Assembly (NCBI RefSeq): GCF_009380135.2
Contig: NZ_WHUT02000003.1
Location: 1-64,000, forward strand
Reading direction: 5' to 3'
Source of the DNA: Fertoeibacter niger
Lineage (GTDB): Bacteria; Pseudomonadota; Alphaproteobacteria; Rhodobacterales; Rhodobacteraceae
Length of the DNA stretch: 64,000 bases
The position numbers were made by a program, and so were the translations under genes. Shown here piece after piece: positions 63,185-64,000 of this stretch. Under the pieces are notes generated by a model that saw only the letters and a list, made by a program, of their open reading frames with translations, searched no databases and was not told the origin of the DNA. How positions within the stretch are numbered: the stretch's first letter is position 1; each line of letters begins with the position of its first letter.

Positions 63185-64000
63185 TTATCCTGCCGCCTGC
63201 ACCAATATGGCACCAAAGGCGATCAAGCCCATCAGCGCCACGCGCAGGGCGGTTGTTTTCTCATGCAGCACCGCCCAGCCGATCAGCGCGGCAAAGAGGG
63301 TGGATGTTTCGCGCAGCGCCGCCACCTCGCCCACCTTGCCCAGCCGTGTGCCCAGCATCACGCCGCCAAAGCTGACAAAGGCCACCAGCGCACCGATCAG
63401 GCCGCGGGTCATGAGGGCGCCGTTCCAGCCCGGCCACACACCGCGCCGCGCCAGCCGCACCGCCATCAGCGCCGGAAAATCGAGCGAGCCGATCAGGAAG
63501 AACCAGGCGAGGAAGGTGAAGGGGTCAGGTGTAAGCCGGATGCCCCAGGCGTCATAGGTGGTGTAGACCGCCACCAGCAAGCCACCCGCAAAGGCCCAGA
63601 CCAGACCCGTGCGCAGCGCGTCGCGCCCCACTACCGCGCCGCGCAGGTTCAGCCCCGCCAGCATCAGGATCGCCCCTGACAGCAGCGCCACCCCCAGCCA
63701 TTGCAAGGGCGCATAGGCCTCGCCCAGAAACAGCGCGGCAAAGGCCAGCGTGGCCAGCGGCCCGGTGCCGCGCACCACCGGATAGACCACGGTATAGGCG
63801 GCCCGCTCATACGCCAGCGCCATGGTCAGCTTGTAGGCGAAATGGATGCCCAGCGCGCCGAACACCACCAGCCATTCAAACCCCTGCGGCCATGGCACCA
63901 GAAACAGCGCCATGGGCAGCGACAGCACCACCATCCACAGGTCAATCGCCCCCCGCGTGGCCCAGGGGTCGTGCCGCCCCTTCTGGATCGCGCCGAAACA
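63185..64000 (-). CDS. EamA/DMT-family transporter, truncated at the window edge
   Basis: At least nine spans in two EamA halves (TVVYPVVRGTGPLATLAFAA, ETSTLFAALIGWAVLHEKTT). The frame stays open to the window end, and the upstream residues CFGAIQKGRHDPWATRGAID look like the missing front of the first half, so the ATG at 63934 is not the true start. It exports or imports small metabolites; substrate unknown. Confidence 0.85.
   Translation of the reverse strand, partial: CFGAIQKGRHDPWATRGAIDLWMVVLSLPMALFLVPWPQGFEWLVVFGALGIHFAYKLTMALAYERAAYTVVYPVVRGTGPLATLAFAALFLGEAYAPLQWLGVALLSGAILMLAGLNLRGAVVGRDALRTGLVWAFAGGLLVAVYTTYDAWGIRLTPDPFTFLAWFFLIGSLDFPALMAVRLARRGVWPGWNGALMTRGLIGALVAFVSFGGVMLGTRLGKVGEVAALRETSTLFAALIGWAVLHEKTTALRVALMGLIAFGAILVQAAG

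Overview
The window comes from the chromosome of a GC-rich alphaproteobacterium, most likely of the order Rhodobacterales. The signs are a cytochrome c2 next to an aa3-type oxidase subunit I, a taurine:pyruvate aminotransferase of the Roseobacter/Rhodobacter type, a SAM-II riboswitch in front of metZ, strong third-position GC, and a recurring GGGGATATTT intergenic motif. No species name can be supported from sequence alone.

The layout has four parts. (1) Positions 1 to about 3140 are a graveyard of older mobile DNA. It holds the 5' end of an IS1182-like transposase running off the left edge, a possible phage protein tail, a tight leftward run of small overlapping genes, short single-span membrane peptides, and two headless C-terminal fragments of XRE-type repressors. 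(2) Positions 3142-16985 are a complete 13.8 kb integrative element in the 3' end of tRNA-Asn(GTT), bounded by 48-bp direct repeats. It carries a tyrosine integrase, a coupled unknown gene, an AlpA-like regulator, a 299-residue coiled-coil protein, a 902-residue PrimPol-helicase, a probable BfiI/NgoFVII-like restriction-modification system (two adenine methyltransferases plus a phospholipase-D-fold nuclease), a DUF4238 protein, three unknown genes, and about 1 kb of non-coding DNA with six GTTACG motifs that looks like a replication origin. The gene set (int, alpA, primase-helicase, origin, defence cargo, no capsid genes) is that of a self-replicating phage satellite or PICI-like island. It is the most interesting object here.

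(3) Positions 16938-46353 are core chromosome: tRNA-Asn, tpa, tRNA-Ser, a cell-envelope and DNA-replication cluster (SPOR lipoprotein, D-Ala-D-Ala carboxypeptidase, tmk, holB, tatD, a PhnP-like hydrolase, an AEC transporter), a leftward polyamine-type ABC transporter operon, tRNA-Leu, a secreted peptidoglycan-binding protein, lipB, cycA, ctaD, yqeY, carA, a large GspE-N/glycosyltransferase fusion, a GntR regulator, a UbiH-like hydroxylase, a class V aminotransferase and two tandem Lrp regulators facing ilvC. (4) From ilvC onward the core continues, interrupted by a roughly 1 kb AT-richer insertion at the 3' end of ilvC. That insertion encodes a three-span membrane protein, and a second, decayed copy of the last 108 bp of ilvC lies beyond it. 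Then come photolyase-DUF2256, an ArsR-SRPBCC pair, glcB-glcG, two tandem TrkH subunits, folE2, metZ under a SAM-II riboswitch, an alpha/beta hydrolase, a GST, yciB and a truncated DMT transporter at the right edge.

Functionally the chromosomal genes are mostly housekeeping: respiration, envelope, replication, and amino-acid, sulfur and folate metabolism. The accessory parts are the tRNA-Asn island, the decayed DNA beyond its left attachment site, and the ilvC-tail insertion. Starts were chosen by Shine-Dalgarno spacing and overlap with neighbours. All functional assignments rest on motif recognition by eye, without database searches.
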